Assembly: GCF_030652235.1 (NCBI RefSeq) | Contig: NZ_JAUSBA010000003.1 | Location: 53,522-117,521, forward strand | Reading direction: 5' to 3' | DNA length: 64,000 nt | DNA from: Cypionkella sp. | Lineage (GTDB): Bacteria; Pseudomonadota; Alphaproteobacteria; Rhodobacterales; Rhodobacteraceae | Shown here: positions 26,514 through 34,683 of the stretch, piece by piece | Layout: each line of letters opens with the position of its first letter | How positions within the stretch are numbered: position 1 is the first letter of the stretch | Made by a program: the position numbers and the translations under genes | Notes under the pieces: generated by a model | Told to the model about the DNA's origin: nothing | The model's input: the letters and a program-made list of their open reading frames with translations, nothing else | Database searches by the model: none

Positions 26514-26840
26514 ATGGCTGAAGACTATCGCACACCGCCCGAGCGAGACATCCGCATCACCGCGCCTAAACCGGCCAGCAATCTTGGCTTCATCGTCGGC
26601 GGTCTGGTTGTCGCAGTGGCTTTGCTGTTGTGGTTCGTGTTTGGCGACAGCAATATGGGCGCGAAAAACACCGGTGACACCAACAACGTCACGATTGAAA
26701 CGCCTGTCACGCCTGCGCCTGCTGACCCCGTCGCACCAGCCCCGGCTGATCCCGTCACCCCGGCACCTGCCGATCCGGTCTCACCTGCGCCCGCTGACCC
26801 GGCACCTGCCACACCTCCGGCAGCCCCTGCCAACCCGTAA
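26514..26840 (+). CDS. small single-pass membrane protein with Pro-Ala-Asp repeats
   Basis: The 108-residue protein begins MAEDYRTPPERDIRITAPKP, has one strong membrane helix (LGFIVGGLVVAVALLLWFVF, residues about 23-43), then a periplasmic tail built of APADP repeats (five copies of a PAPADPV-like unit) ending PATPPAAPANP. The predicted topology is N-in, with a disordered Pro-rich tail outside. The start has a strong AAGGAG at 26500. No enzymatic motif and no family are recognised. It lies between soxB and soxD but has its own candidate stress promoter and its own terminator, so it is probably not part of the oxidase. Envelope or stress function is only a guess. Confidence 0.8.
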   Translation: MAEDYRTPPERDIRITAPKPASNLGFIVGGLVVAVALLLWFVFGDSNMGAKNTGDTNNVTIETPVTPAPADPVAPAPADPVTPAPADPVSPAPADPAPATPPAAPANP

Positions 26841-26879
26841 CACTGCGGGCCTGCGGGCTTACACTGATCTATCGACTTT

Positions 26880-26909
26880 GGGCGGACACCGTAGGGTGCC
26901 CGCCCTTTT
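26880..26909 (+). terminator. intrinsic terminator inside the sox cluster
   Basis: GGGCGGACACC (26880-26890), loop GTA, GGGTGCCCGCCC (26894-26905), then TTTTC. The stem pairs almost fully with one bulge, and the T-run follows directly. It should end transcripts from soxB and the small membrane-protein gene before soxD. Confidence 0.85.
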
Positions 26910-26966
26910 CTCGTTTGCGCAGGCTGGCTACGCCGCCGCGCCCAAATTGCCAACAGGGATGACGCT

Positions 26967-27290
26967 ATGCTGATTCTGGAATGTCCGTATTGCGGCATCA
27001 AAGCCGAAGAAACCGAACTGACACCGGGGTATGAGGCGCATCTCAAGCGCTTTGGGCCGGGATCTTCGGAAACCGAGTTTGAAGATTACATGTTCGCGCG
27101 CAAGAACCCCAAAGGGGTGCATTTTGAGCGCTGGCGGCATGTCTATGGCTGCGGCAAGTGGTTTTTGGCGGCGCGCGATACCAACACTTTGGAAGTGTTC
27201 GGCACCTATCCGGCGCAGTCTTCGGCACCACCTGCTGATCTGCAAGACAAGATTAAGGCCAAGCGGCCGGACTGGAAGGGTTACAAATGA
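26967..27290 (+). CDS. soxD: sarcosine oxidase subunit delta
   Basis: SoxD is the small zinc-binding subunit of heterotetrameric sarcosine oxidase. The 107-residue protein MLILECPYCGIKAEETEL shows the expected ligands Cys6, Cys9, His58 and Cys62 (HVYGCGKWF). The size is normal. It overlaps soxA by ATGA (27287-27290), indicating translational coupling of soxD and soxA. The upstream terminator means that soxDAG needs its own promoter in 26910-26966 or read-through; I see no clear -35/-10 pair there. Confidence 0.96.
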   Translation: MLILECPYCGIKAEETELTPGYEAHLKRFGPGSSETEFEDYMFARKNPKGVHFERWRHVYGCGKWFLAARDTNTLEVFGTYPAQSSAPPADLQDKIKAKRPDWKGYK

Positions 27291-30200
27291 GCACCCGTCT
27301 CTCAAAAGGTGGCCGGTTGATCGACCGCGCCGCACCGCAGGAATTTTCGTTCAACGGCAAGACCATGCGCGGACTTGCAGGCGATACTCTGGCCGCCGCG
27401 CTGCTCGCCAATGACCAGATGCTGCTGGGCCGCAGTTTCAAATATCACCGCCCGCGTGGGTTGGTGGCGGCGGGGCCGGAAGAACCCAATGCGATTGTCG
27501 GGCTTGGTCGTGACGGACGGTTTGAGCCGAACCAGCGCGTGACCACAACCGAGTTGTTTGATGGGCTGGAAGCGGCGAGCCAGAACCACTGGCCTTCGTT
27601 GGAATTTGACGTTGGCGTGATCAACAACACGCTTGCACGGTTTTTGCCGGGTGGGTTTTACTACAAAACCTTCATGTGGCCGCGCGCGGCTTGGAAGCAT
27701 GTGTTCGAGCCGATCATTCGCCGCTCGGCGGGTTTGGGCAAAGCGCCGACCATGCGCGATGCGGATCGCTATGAATATACCTACAGCTTCTGTGACGTGC
27801 TGATTTTGGGCGGCGGCATTGCGGGCTTGCAGGCGGCCTTGGTCGCGGGCGCTTCGGGTGCGCGCGTGATGCTGCTGGAGCAAGCGGCGCATTGGGGCGG
27901 GCGTGCGCCTGTCGATGGCGATGTGATAGAGGGCAAACCGGCTGAGGTTTGGATTAACGCGGCCGTACAAAGCCTTGCAGCACTTAAGAATGTGACGATG
28001 CGTCTGCGCACCATGGGTGCCGGGGTGTACGACCACGGCTATGTGCTGGCGGAAGAGAAGATCGCCGATACCACGCCGGGCGATGGCCGGCCAAAGCACC
28101 GCTTGTGGCGCATTCGGGCGGCGCAGATTGTCACGGCAACCGGGGCGATTGAGCGGCCTTTGTCGTTTGCAGGCAACGATATTCCCGGCGTGATGCTGGC
28201 GGGCTCGGTGCGCGATTATGTGGTGAATTATGCGGTGTCTCCGGGGGATCGCACCGTGGTTGTCACCAACAATGACGACGCCTACCGCACCGCGATTGCG
28301 CTGGTGCAGGCGGGGCTGTCGGTGCCTTGCATCATTGACGCGCGGGCTTCGGTGACGGGTGATCTGCCTGCAAAAGCGCGGGCGATGGGGATCCGGGTTG
28401 AGGCGGGCAAGGCGATTGCCAAGGTCAAGGGCGGCAAGCGGGTCACCGGGGTTTCGCTTTGCGTGCAAGCGGGCGAAGGCGCTGTTCTGGAAGAGATTTC
28501 CTGTGACGCGGTGGCGATGTCGGGCGGCTGGTCTCCGGTCGTGCATCTGTGGAGCCATTGCGGTGGCAAGCTGATCTGGGACAAGACCCATGCGCATTTC
28601 CGCCCTGATGCAAGCCGTCCGCCGACTGGCGCAGATGGTTTGGCGATGGTGGTTGTGGTGGGGAATGCCAACGGCGCGATGACGGCGGCAGAGGCTTTGG
28701 TTTGCGCCGCGAACGGTGGGGCTGCGGCGGCGATCGCTGCGGGCTTTAAGGCCGAGGCGGTGGCGGCTGTGGCCGAGGCTGCACCCGAGGCGGATATGGA
28801 AGCGGTCTGGATCATGCCGCAGGGCGCGGGACCAGCGCTGAAGGCCAAGATGTGGCTGGATTATCAGAACGATGTGAAAGTGTCCGACGTGCAACTTGCG
28901 GCACGCGAGGGCTACACTTCGGTCGAGCATACCAAGCGCTACACCACTTTGGGCATGGCGACGGATCAGGGTAAGTTAAGCAATATCAACGGTCTGGCCG
29001 TACTTGCTGATGCGTTACATGAAGAGATTCCACAGGTCGGCACCACCACCTTCCGCCCACCCTATGCGCCTGTAACTTTGGGCGCTTTGGCAGGCGAGTC
29101 GCGCGGCGATATCTTCCAGCCGCTGCGCAAGACGCCGATGCACGCGTGGCATGAGAAGAACCATGCGTATTTCGAGCCTGTCGGTCTGTGGCGCCGCCCC
29201 TACACCTTCCCGCGTGCGGGCGAGAACCACGAGCAGGCGGTACATCGTGAGGTGATCAACACCCGGACCAATCTGGGGCTGCTGGATGCCTCGACGCTTG
29301 GCAAGATCATCGTCAAAGGCCCGGATGCGGGCAAGTTCCTTGATATGCTCTACACCGGCGTGATGAGCACCTTGCCGGTTGGCAAATGCCGTTATGGCCT
29401 GATGTGTTCCGAGCAGGGCTTTCTGTCGGACGACGGCGTGGTGGCGCGGATTGATGAGGATACCTGGCTTTGCCATACCACCTCGGGCGGCGCGGATCGC
29501 ATCCATGCTTGGATGGAAGATTGGCTGCAGTGCGAATGGTGGGATTGGCAGGTTTACACCGCCAATGTGACCGAGCAACTGGCGCAGGTGGCGGTGGTTG
29601 GACCTAACGCGCGCAAAGTGCTGGAGAAACTTGGCGGGATGGATGTTTCCAAGGCAACATTGCCGTTCATGCAATGGGCTGATGGCACCTTGGGCGGCTT
29701 TCCGGCGCGTATTTACCGGATCAGCTTTTCCGGCGAGTTGTCCTATGAAGTTGCGGTTCCGGCGAGCATGGGGCCGGCGTTCTGGGAGGCGCTGCACGCC
29801 GCAGGTGCCGAGTTTGGTGCGATGGTCTATGGCACCGAAGCATTGCACATCATGCGGGCCGAAAAGGGCTTTATCATGATCGGCGATGAGACGGACGGCA
29901 CCATCATTCCGCAGGATTTGAACCTTGGCTGGGCGATCTCGAAGAAGAAGGCAGATTTCTTGGGCAAGCGCGGGCAAGAACGCACTTATCTGGCAAGCCC
30001 GGATCGTTGGAAGCTGGCGGGGTTTGAGACTTTGGACGGCTCGGTTATTCAGGACGGTGCTTATATTCCCTCGGCGGGCAAGAACGCCAATGGGCAGGGC
30101 AATACCCAAGGCCGGGTGACGTCGACCTACTTCTCGCCGACCTTGAAAAAGGGCATCGCGATGGGGTTGATCAAGGGCGGCATGGATCGTCTGGGCGATG

Positions 30201-30295
30201 TGGTAGAGTTTACCACGATCACCGGCGGGGTGGTGAAGGCCAAGGTGGTTGATCCAGTGTTCTATGACAAAGACGGGGAGAAAAATAATGTCTGA
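27287..30295 (+). CDS. soxA: sarcosine oxidase subunit alpha
   Basis: At 1002 residues this is the large subunit, at the usual family length. Residues about 10-100 form a ferredoxin-like N-terminal domain (FNGKTMRGLAGDTLAAALLA, SFKYHRPRG). Residues about 165-500 are a pyridine-nucleotide-disulfide type domain with GGGIAGLQAALVAGASGARV. The C-terminal 390 residues resemble the glycine-cleavage T-protein and should bind tetrahydrofolate to accept the methyl carbon (LLDASTLGKIIVKGPDAGKF, SFSGELSYEVAVPA, AEKGFIMIGDETDGTIIPQD). It is coupled to soxD by a four-base overlap and to soxG by an eight-base overlap. Confidence 0.97.
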   Translation: MSTRLSKGGRLIDRAAPQEFSFNGKTMRGLAGDTLAAALLANDQMLLGRSFKYHRPRGLVAAGPEEPNAIVGLGRDGRFEPNQRVTTTELFDGLEAASQNHWPSLEFDVGVINNTLARFLPGGFYYKTFMWPRAAWKHVFEPIIRRSAGLGKAPTMRDADRYEYTYSFCDVLILGGGIAGLQAALVAGASGARVMLLEQAAHWGGRAPVDGDVIEGKPAEVWINAAVQSLAALKNVTMRLRTMGAGVYDHGYVLAEEKIADTTPGDGRPKHRLWRIRAAQIVTATGAIERPLSFAGNDIPGVMLAGSVRDYVVNYAVSPGDRTVVVTNNDDAYRTAIALVQAGLSVPCIIDARASVTGDLPAKARAMGIRVEAGKAIAKVKGGKRVTGVSLCVQAGEGAVLEEISCDAVAMSGGWSPVVHLWSHCGGKLIWDKTHAHFRPDASRPPTGADGLAMVVVVGNANGAMTAAEALVCAANGGAAAAIAAGFKAEAVAAVAEAAPEADMEAVWIMPQGAGPALKAKMWLDYQNDVKVSDVQLAAREGYTSVEHTKRYTTLGMATDQGKLSNINGLAVLADALHEEIPQVGTTTFRPPYAPVTLGALAGESRGDIFQPLRKTPMHAWHEKNHAYFEPVGLWRRPYTFPRAGENHEQAVHREVINTRTNLGLLDASTLGKIIVKGPDAGKFLDMLYTGVMSTLPVGKCRYGLMCSEQGFLSDDGVVARIDEDTWLCHTTSGGADRIHAWMEDWLQCEWWDWQVYTANVTEQLAQVAVVGPNARKVLEKLGGMDVSKATLPFMQWADGTLGGFPARIYRISFSGELSYEVAVPASMGPAFWEALHAAGAEFGAMVYGTEALHIMRAEKGFIMIGDETDGTIIPQDLNLGWAISKKKADFLGKRGQERTYLASPDRWKLAGFETLDGSVIQDGAYIPSAGKNANGQGNTQGRVTSTYFSPTLKKGIAMGLIKGGMDRLGDVVEFTTITGGVVKAKVVDPVFYDKDGEKNNV

Positions 30296-30839
30296 TGTGG
30301 TCAGCGCGCTGGGACATGCCTCGTTTGATGGATTCGCCAAGGTGCGCGAGATTGGCCCGATTGGGATGATCTCGCTGCGCGCCAAGGCCGATTTGCCGGG
30401 ACTGGCGGCGGCAATTCTAGCGGTTGTTGGCACGGCTGTGCCCGCACAGCGTCAGATTGAGATTGCGGGCGATAAAGCGGCGGGCTGGATGAGCCCGGAC
30501 GAATATCTGCTGCTGCTGCCTTACGGCGAGACCGATGCGGCGCTGGCGGCGATTGCCGAGGCTTTGCGCGGCCAGCATCATCTGGCGGTGACCTTGTCGG
30601 ATGCCCGCGCGGTGTTCCGGGTGGAGGGGGCCAAAGCCGATCAGGTGTTGGCGAAGCTGTCTCCGGTGGATTTTGCAACCTTGGGGCCGAAGGAATTGCG
30701 CCGGACCCGGGCGGCGCAGGTGGCGGCGGCGTTCTGGAAGGATGGCGACGGCTTTACCGTGGTTTGTTTCCGCTCGGTGGCCGGATATGTGATGGGGTTG
30801 CTGAGCCATTCCGCAACCAAAGGCAGCGAAACGTCCTAA
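30288..30839 (+). CDS. soxG: sarcosine oxidase subunit gamma
   Basis: SoxG completes the heterotetramer; its fold is related to the folate-binding domain but it has no active site of its own. The 183-residue protein starts at ATG 30288 (MSDVVSALGHASFDGFAKVR), eight bases inside the end of soxA, and includes LSDARAVFRVEGAKADQVLA and FCFRS-like terminal motifs typical of the subunit. It is the last gene of the cluster. glyA and the folate genes that often accompany sox operons are absent here. Confidence 0.93.
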   Translation: MSDVVSALGHASFDGFAKVREIGPIGMISLRAKADLPGLAAAILAVVGTAVPAQRQIEIAGDKAAGWMSPDEYLLLLPYGETDAALAAIAEALRGQHHLAVTLSDARAVFRVEGAKADQVLAKLSPVDFATLGPKELRRTRAAQVAAAFWKDGDGFTVVCFRSVAGYVMGLLSHSATKGSETS

Positions 30840-31041
30840 ACGTTTGCACTGCTTCACGGCAGTGTCGCGCGCGGGCGTTCAAGGCGGATGGTCGATGGTC
30901 GCTGACAGCGACGACGGTTGGTTGTGCACCGAATTCTCTGGCGAGGCGGTTGCACCGTGAAGCCGTAAGCGGCCGCGCGTGGCGGCTGGCAAGGTATCGC
31001 GCCGGAATAAGTAAAGAAGTCGGGAAATGCAGCCCTTGCCC

Positions 31042-31070
31042 TTGACCTTGCCGCTTCAAAGTCACTTATA
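31042..31070 (+). promoter_or_regulatory. sigma-70-type promoter of the superoxide dismutase gene
   Basis: TTGACC (31042-31047), a 17-base spacer and CTTATA (31065-31070) fit the housekeeping consensus, 34 bases upstream of the sodB ATG. The rest of the 265-base gap after soxG (30840-31041) shows no gene or other signal. Confidence 0.6.
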
Positions 31071-31104
31071 GAGGGCAACGCATATCTAAACAGGAGCACT
31101 TCCA

Positions 31105-31704
31105 ATGGCCTTTACCCTTCCCGATCTTCCCTACGCACATGACGCTTTGGCAGGCCTTGGCATGTCGAAAGAAACGTTGGAATTTCACCACGATCTGCAC
31201 CACAAAGCCTATGTCGATAACGGCAATAAGCTGATTGCGGGCACCGAATGGGAAACCAAATCGCTGGAAGACATCGTCAAAGGCACCTATGTGGCGGGTT
31301 CGGTCGCGCAGAACGGTATCTTCAACAACGCCAGCCAGCACTGGAATCACAACCTGTTCTGGGAAGTGATGGGGCCTGCGGGCAACGCCATTCCGGGCGT
31401 TTTGGAAAAGGCTTTGGTTGAGGCATTTGGCTCGGTTGCCAAGTTCAAGGAAGATTTCGCCGCCGCTGGCGCCGGCCAATTCGGTTCGGGCTGGGCTTGG
31501 CTGGTGAAAGACACGGACGGCGCTTTGAAGGTCACCAAGACTGAAAACGGCGTCAACCCGCTGTGCTTTGGTCAGACCGCACTGCTCGGCTGCGATGTGT
31601 GGGAACATTCCTACTACATCGACTTCCGCAACAAGCGCCCGGCGTACCTGAGCAACTTCCTTGACAAACTGGTCAACTGGGAAGCGGTAAGCGCCAAGCT
31701 GTAA
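31105..31704 (+). CDS. sodB: Fe/Mn superoxide dismutase
   Basis: The enzyme dismutates superoxide in the cytoplasm. The 199-residue protein shows all metal ligands: the first His in TLEFHHDLHHKAYVDNGNKL, the second in NNASQHWNHNLFW, and Asp and His in DVWEHSYYIDFRN. The start follows AGGAGCACTTCC. It is the lone gene between a good sigma-70 promoter and a strong terminator, so it is monocistronic. Iron versus manganese preference was not decided; the sequence looks like the Fe-type of alphaproteobacteria. I use sodB on that basis. Confidence 0.95.
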   Translation: MAFTLPDLPYAHDALAGLGMSKETLEFHHDLHHKAYVDNGNKLIAGTEWETKSLEDIVKGTYVAGSVAQNGIFNNASQHWNHNLFWEVMGPAGNAIPGVLEKALVEAFGSVAKFKEDFAAAGAGQFGSGWAWLVKDTDGALKVTKTENGVNPLCFGQTALLGCDVWEHSYYIDFRNKRPAYLSNFLDKLVNWEAVSAKL

Positions 31705-31722
31705 GGTCTATCACGATATCTT

Positions 31723-31756
31723 ACGCCCGTCCGGGAAACCGGGCGGGCGTTTTGCT
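31723..31756 (+). terminator. intrinsic terminator after sodB
   Basis: ACGCCCG-T-CCGG, tetraloop GAAA, CCGG-G-CGGGCGT (31723-31750), then TTTTGCTTT. The stem and loop are strong and begin 19 bases after the stop codon. Confidence 0.9.
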
Positions 31757-32083
31757 TTGCGATACGGGGCGAAGTGATACGGGCCGTCGAGATCAGCGCA
31801 AGCGCATCGGTAAGTCGGCCCGCAGGCAAGATAGCCCGTGCATGGCTGGTGCGGCCGCGGGCGGCTTTGGCAGTGAAGCTTTGATTTAAAGGTGCGGCAC
31901 GGGTTTCGTTGCCAAGCGGCGCATTGGCGAACAGCGGCAGATGGACGATAAAACAAGCCATGCCGAGAGATTTAAGCCGGCATAAGTTAGGCGTCGGTCA
32001 TGGCTTTGTGCTGACAGAACGGCACTGTGCAGTAGAAAATTGAGAGATATGCGCTTGAAATGCAATCCAAAGCTGTGCCGGGT
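31757..32083. other. intergenic region without a supported gene
   Basis: This 327-base stretch lies between the sodB terminator and the convergent LOG gene. A minus-strand open frame of 115 codons (MACFIVHLPLFANAPLGNET) crosses it but overlaps sodB and shows no family motif. I treat it as non-coding or an unrecognised remnant. Confidence 0.4.
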
Positions 32084-32647
32084 TCAGGGCAGGGCGGCGC
32101 GCAAAGCTTGGGTCAAGGTTGCTACGTCGGGGATTGCGGTGAAATAGCCCCTTACTGAAGCGTCTGCGAAGCCTTCGGCGATGATGTGATCAATGAGGGT
32201 GATCAGCGGGTTCCAGTAGCCTTCGGAATTCAACAGGAAGATCGGTTTGCGGTGCAGGCCGATTTGCGCCCAAGTCAGCACTTCGAAAAACTCATCAAGG
32301 GAACCCGCACCGCCCGGCAGCACCACGACAGCATCCGAGTTCATGAACATCACCTTTTTGCGCTCGTGCATGTCTTCGGTGATCACCAACTGGCTAAGAT
32401 CTTGGTTGCTGCGCTCGGCTGTCATCAGATGCGTGGGGATGACGCCGAAGGTCGGGGCCCCTGCGGCTTGGGCGCTTCGGGCAACCTCGCCCATCAGACC
32501 CACGTCACCGGCGCCGTAAACCAAGCGCCAACCTTGGGCGGCGATGGCCTGACCCATGGCGCGGGCGGCGACGGTATGGGCGGGATTAGAGCCTGCGCGC
32601 GCGCCACAGAAGACACAGATCGAAGACAGAGCACGGGCCATTGGCAT
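32084..32647 (-). CDS. LOG family protein (TIGR00730)
   Basis: The 187-residue Rossmann-like protein carries the LOG-family nucleotide-monophosphate motif PGGAGSLDEFFEVL (residues 111-124; consensus PGGxGTxxE), with CVFCGARAG near the N-terminus and the second motif YGAGDVGLMGEVA. Characterised relatives are phosphoribohydrolases that release cytokinin bases or act as AMP/pyrimidine nucleosidases. The Thr of the motif is Ser here, a conservative change. It stands alone, divergent from the LysM gene. The physiological substrate is unknown. Confidence 0.9.
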   Translation of the reverse strand: MPMARALSSICVFCGARAGSNPAHTVAARAMGQAIAAQGWRLVYGAGDVGLMGEVARSAQAAGAPTFGVIPTHLMTAERSNQDLSQLVITEDMHERKKVMFMNSDAVVVLPGGAGSLDEFFEVLTWAQIGLHRKPIFLLNSEGYWNPLITLIDHIIAEGFADASVRGYFTAIPDVATLTQALRAALP

Positions 32648-32740
32648 ATCTATCCGAAAATTGTTGCTTTAACGCTTGATATAGCGGTTCCATGACAAAA
32701 GAAAGAAGGGCCGGGAACAGGCCCTGATCGGGGGAAAACG

Positions 32741-34219
32741 ATGGCTGGTTGGAGTGGATTGAGTGCGGCGGCACGGGGGGCTGTGCTGCTGGGCGGTGCT
32801 GCGGTGGTGGCGGTGGCGGGCTATTTCGGTTTTGTGCGCGCGCCCGTGGCCGTGGTGCCAACTGAGACAACCGCAAGCGGGGCGGCTGATCCTGCGCCTG
32901 TCGCAGGCGATGCTGCAACCGTCGCTGCGCCGCCGAGCGCTGAGAGTGAAGCTGCCGCACCGCCTGCGGCCGAAACCCCAAGCGCTGAAACCTCTGCGGA
33001 TGCGGCGACCGAGGCCAAGATAGGAGAACCCGCTGCGGTGGCAGAGGCTCCGGCCGTTGCTCCGGTTGTGGCGCCAACTGCGGCATTGGCGGGGCCGATT
33101 TTGCCCAGCTTTGATGTCGCCCGCATCGCGCCCGATGGGGCAGCAACGGTGGCGGGGCAGGCTGCTCCGGGGGCTGCCGTGGCGATGCTGGTTGATGGCG
33201 TTGAGGTTGCAAAGGCTGTGGCCGATGCGCAGGGCAAGTTTGCAGCGCTGTTTGATCTGCCACCTAGCCCGGTCGCGCGGCTGCTGACATTGCAGGCGAC
33301 GGGCGCGGATGGCGCGGCCGTGCAGGGAACCGAGACTGTGGCGCTGGCCCCGGTTGTTGGTGCTGCGGAAGTCACCGTGGCAGGTGGCGTTGAGCCTGCG
33401 TTGCAGGCTCCGGCGGCGGTGTTGATCGCGCCCGAGGGGGTGAAGGTGTTGCAATCGGCTGCCGAAGTGCCTGCCGAGTTGGCGGGAAATGTTGCGGTGG
33501 AGAGTATCAGCTACGCTTCCGACGGCGCGGTGATGTTGGGCGGGCGCGCGGGTGCTGGCGCGGGCTTGCGGATCTATTTGGACGGTGCCGCGATCGCAGA
33601 TGTCGTTGCGGGGCCGGATGGCGCTTGGGCTGCGACGCTGAAGGATGTGGCGGCGGGGATTTACACCTTGCGGGTGGATCAGCTGGCGGCAGATGGCACG
33701 GTGGCGTCGCGGTTTGAGACCCCGTTCAAGCGCGAGACTTTGGCGGCTTTGGCGGCAGCCGCAACGCCTGCGATCCAGCCTGAGGTGAGTGCCAAGGCCG
33801 CGCCCGTTATAGCAGATGCGGGCGCGGCCGACGCGCCGCAACCCGTGGTCGAACCAACCGCAACGGATACGACTGCCGTCGTGGCGGCACCGCTGCCAGC
33901 CGCTGCCGGGGCAGAGATTGCGGTGGGCGATGCAGCCCCTGCTGCTGAACCCACTGCTGCGGATACGCCTGGCGTTGTTGAAGCCACACCTGTTGCGAAC
34001 GCTGCATCCGTCACAGCTGAACCTGCGGCTGTGGCCCCGGCAAAACCCGCTCCGGTCACCGTTACAGTGCAGCCGGGTTATACGCTTTGGGGCATCGCAC
34101 AGCAGAATTTCGGCGATGGCGTGCTCTATGTGCAGGTGTTTGAGGCCAACAAGGACAAGATCAAAGATCCCAACCTGATCTATCCGGGGCAGGTGTTTAC
34201 GATTCCTGCGGCGCCGTAG
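32741..34219 (+). CDS. membrane-anchored LysM-domain protein
   Basis: The 492-residue protein starts [20 protein letters not shown] with a membrane anchor at about residues 11-30. A long Ala/Pro/Glu-rich linker follows, then repeated beta-sandwich-like segments ([20 protein letters not shown] and a related unit at about residue 265). After a second low-complexity linker the protein ends in a LysM domain at residues about 441-492 ([20 protein letters not shown]). It should hold the periplasmic face of the membrane to peptidoglycan. Conserved versions occur in Rhodobacteraceae near LOG and Atm1-type genes. Its 3' end overlaps the convergent ArsR-like gene by 23 bases. Confidence 0.88.
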   Translation: MAGWSGLSAAARGAVLLGGAAVVAVAGYFGFVRAPVAVVPTETTASGAADPAPVAGDAATVAAPPSAESEAAAPPAAETPSAETSADAATEAKIGEPAAVAEAPAVAPVVAPTAALAGPILPSFDVARIAPDGAATVAGQAAPGAAVAMLVDGVEVAKAVADAQGKFAALFDLPPSPVARLLTLQATGADGAAVQGTETVALAPVVGAAEVTVAGGVEPALQAPAAVLIAPEGVKVLQSAAEVPAELAGNVAVESISYASDGAVMLGGRAGAGAGLRIYLDGAAIADVVAGPDGAWAATLKDVAAGIYTLRVDQLAADGTVASRFETPFKRETLAALAAAATPAIQPEVSAKAAPVIADAGAADAPQPVVEPTATDTTAVVAAPLPAAAGAEIAVGDAAPAAEPTAADTPGVVEATPVANAASVTAEPAAVAPAKPAPVTVTVQPGYTLWGIAQQNFGDGVLYVQVFEANKDKIKDPNLIYPGQVFTIPAAP

Positions 34220-34547
34220 TCGGGGTCATTGCAGCGGGCGCAATAACAGGGGCTGCCACGGTTTGGCCGTGGCGGCAGCTGGCCATCTCCTCGGGGTGTT
34301 CCATGCAGCCGTCGTTCAACAGAATACTGATCGGCGCAGCCATGCCTGCGGCATCGACCGACCAGAACACATGGCGCGCCAGTTTGCGCGCGCGGATCAG
34401 GCCTGCTTGCTCAAGGACCGCCAGATAAAACGACAACCGCGACGATGACAGGCCCAAAGCACGGCTGATCTCGCCTGCGGCCAGTCTCTGATCGCCCAAT
34501 GGCATCAGCAGGCGCATCAGATCCCGCCTTGCGGCACTGGCACGCAC
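34197..34547 (-). CDS. ArsR-family helix-turn-helix regulator, start uncertain
   Basis: The winged-helix region [40 protein letters not shown] and [12 protein letters not shown] places the protein in the ArsR family. The only conventional start is GTG at 34547 ([16 protein letters not shown]). Codons upstream (VENTQALAALS, to about 34580) match the usual beginning of helix 1 but are preceded by a stop and contain no ATG, GTG or TTG at a fitting place. Either the protein is slightly shortened, an unusual start is used, or the start was lost. The Cys in CMEH and CRHG near the C-terminus could bind metal. The target is unknown. Confidence 0.72.
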   Translation of the reverse strand: MRASAARRDLMRLLMPLGDQRLAAGEISRALGLSSSRLSFYLAVLEQAGLIRARKLARHVFWSVDAAGMAAPISILLNDGCMEHPEEMASCRHGQTVAAPVIAPAAMTPTTAPQES

Positions 34548-34683
34548 GGACAGAGCGGCGAGGGCTTGGGTGTTCTCGACGTTTCAACCGCGCATCAATC
34601 ATTGAACTGTCTCGATTTAGTGAATATGTCGGCTGCGGTAAAGCGGGTGCGGCCTTTTGGCCCCTGCGATGAAGGATCAAGTG

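Noticed and set aside
27302..28930. 542-codon minus-strand open frame within soxA
   Set aside because: It overlaps a recognised sarcosine oxidase subunit, has no ribosome binding site and shows shadow composition.
31614..31961. 115-codon minus-strand frame after sodB
   Set aside because: It covers the end of sodB and its terminator and has no recognisable domain.
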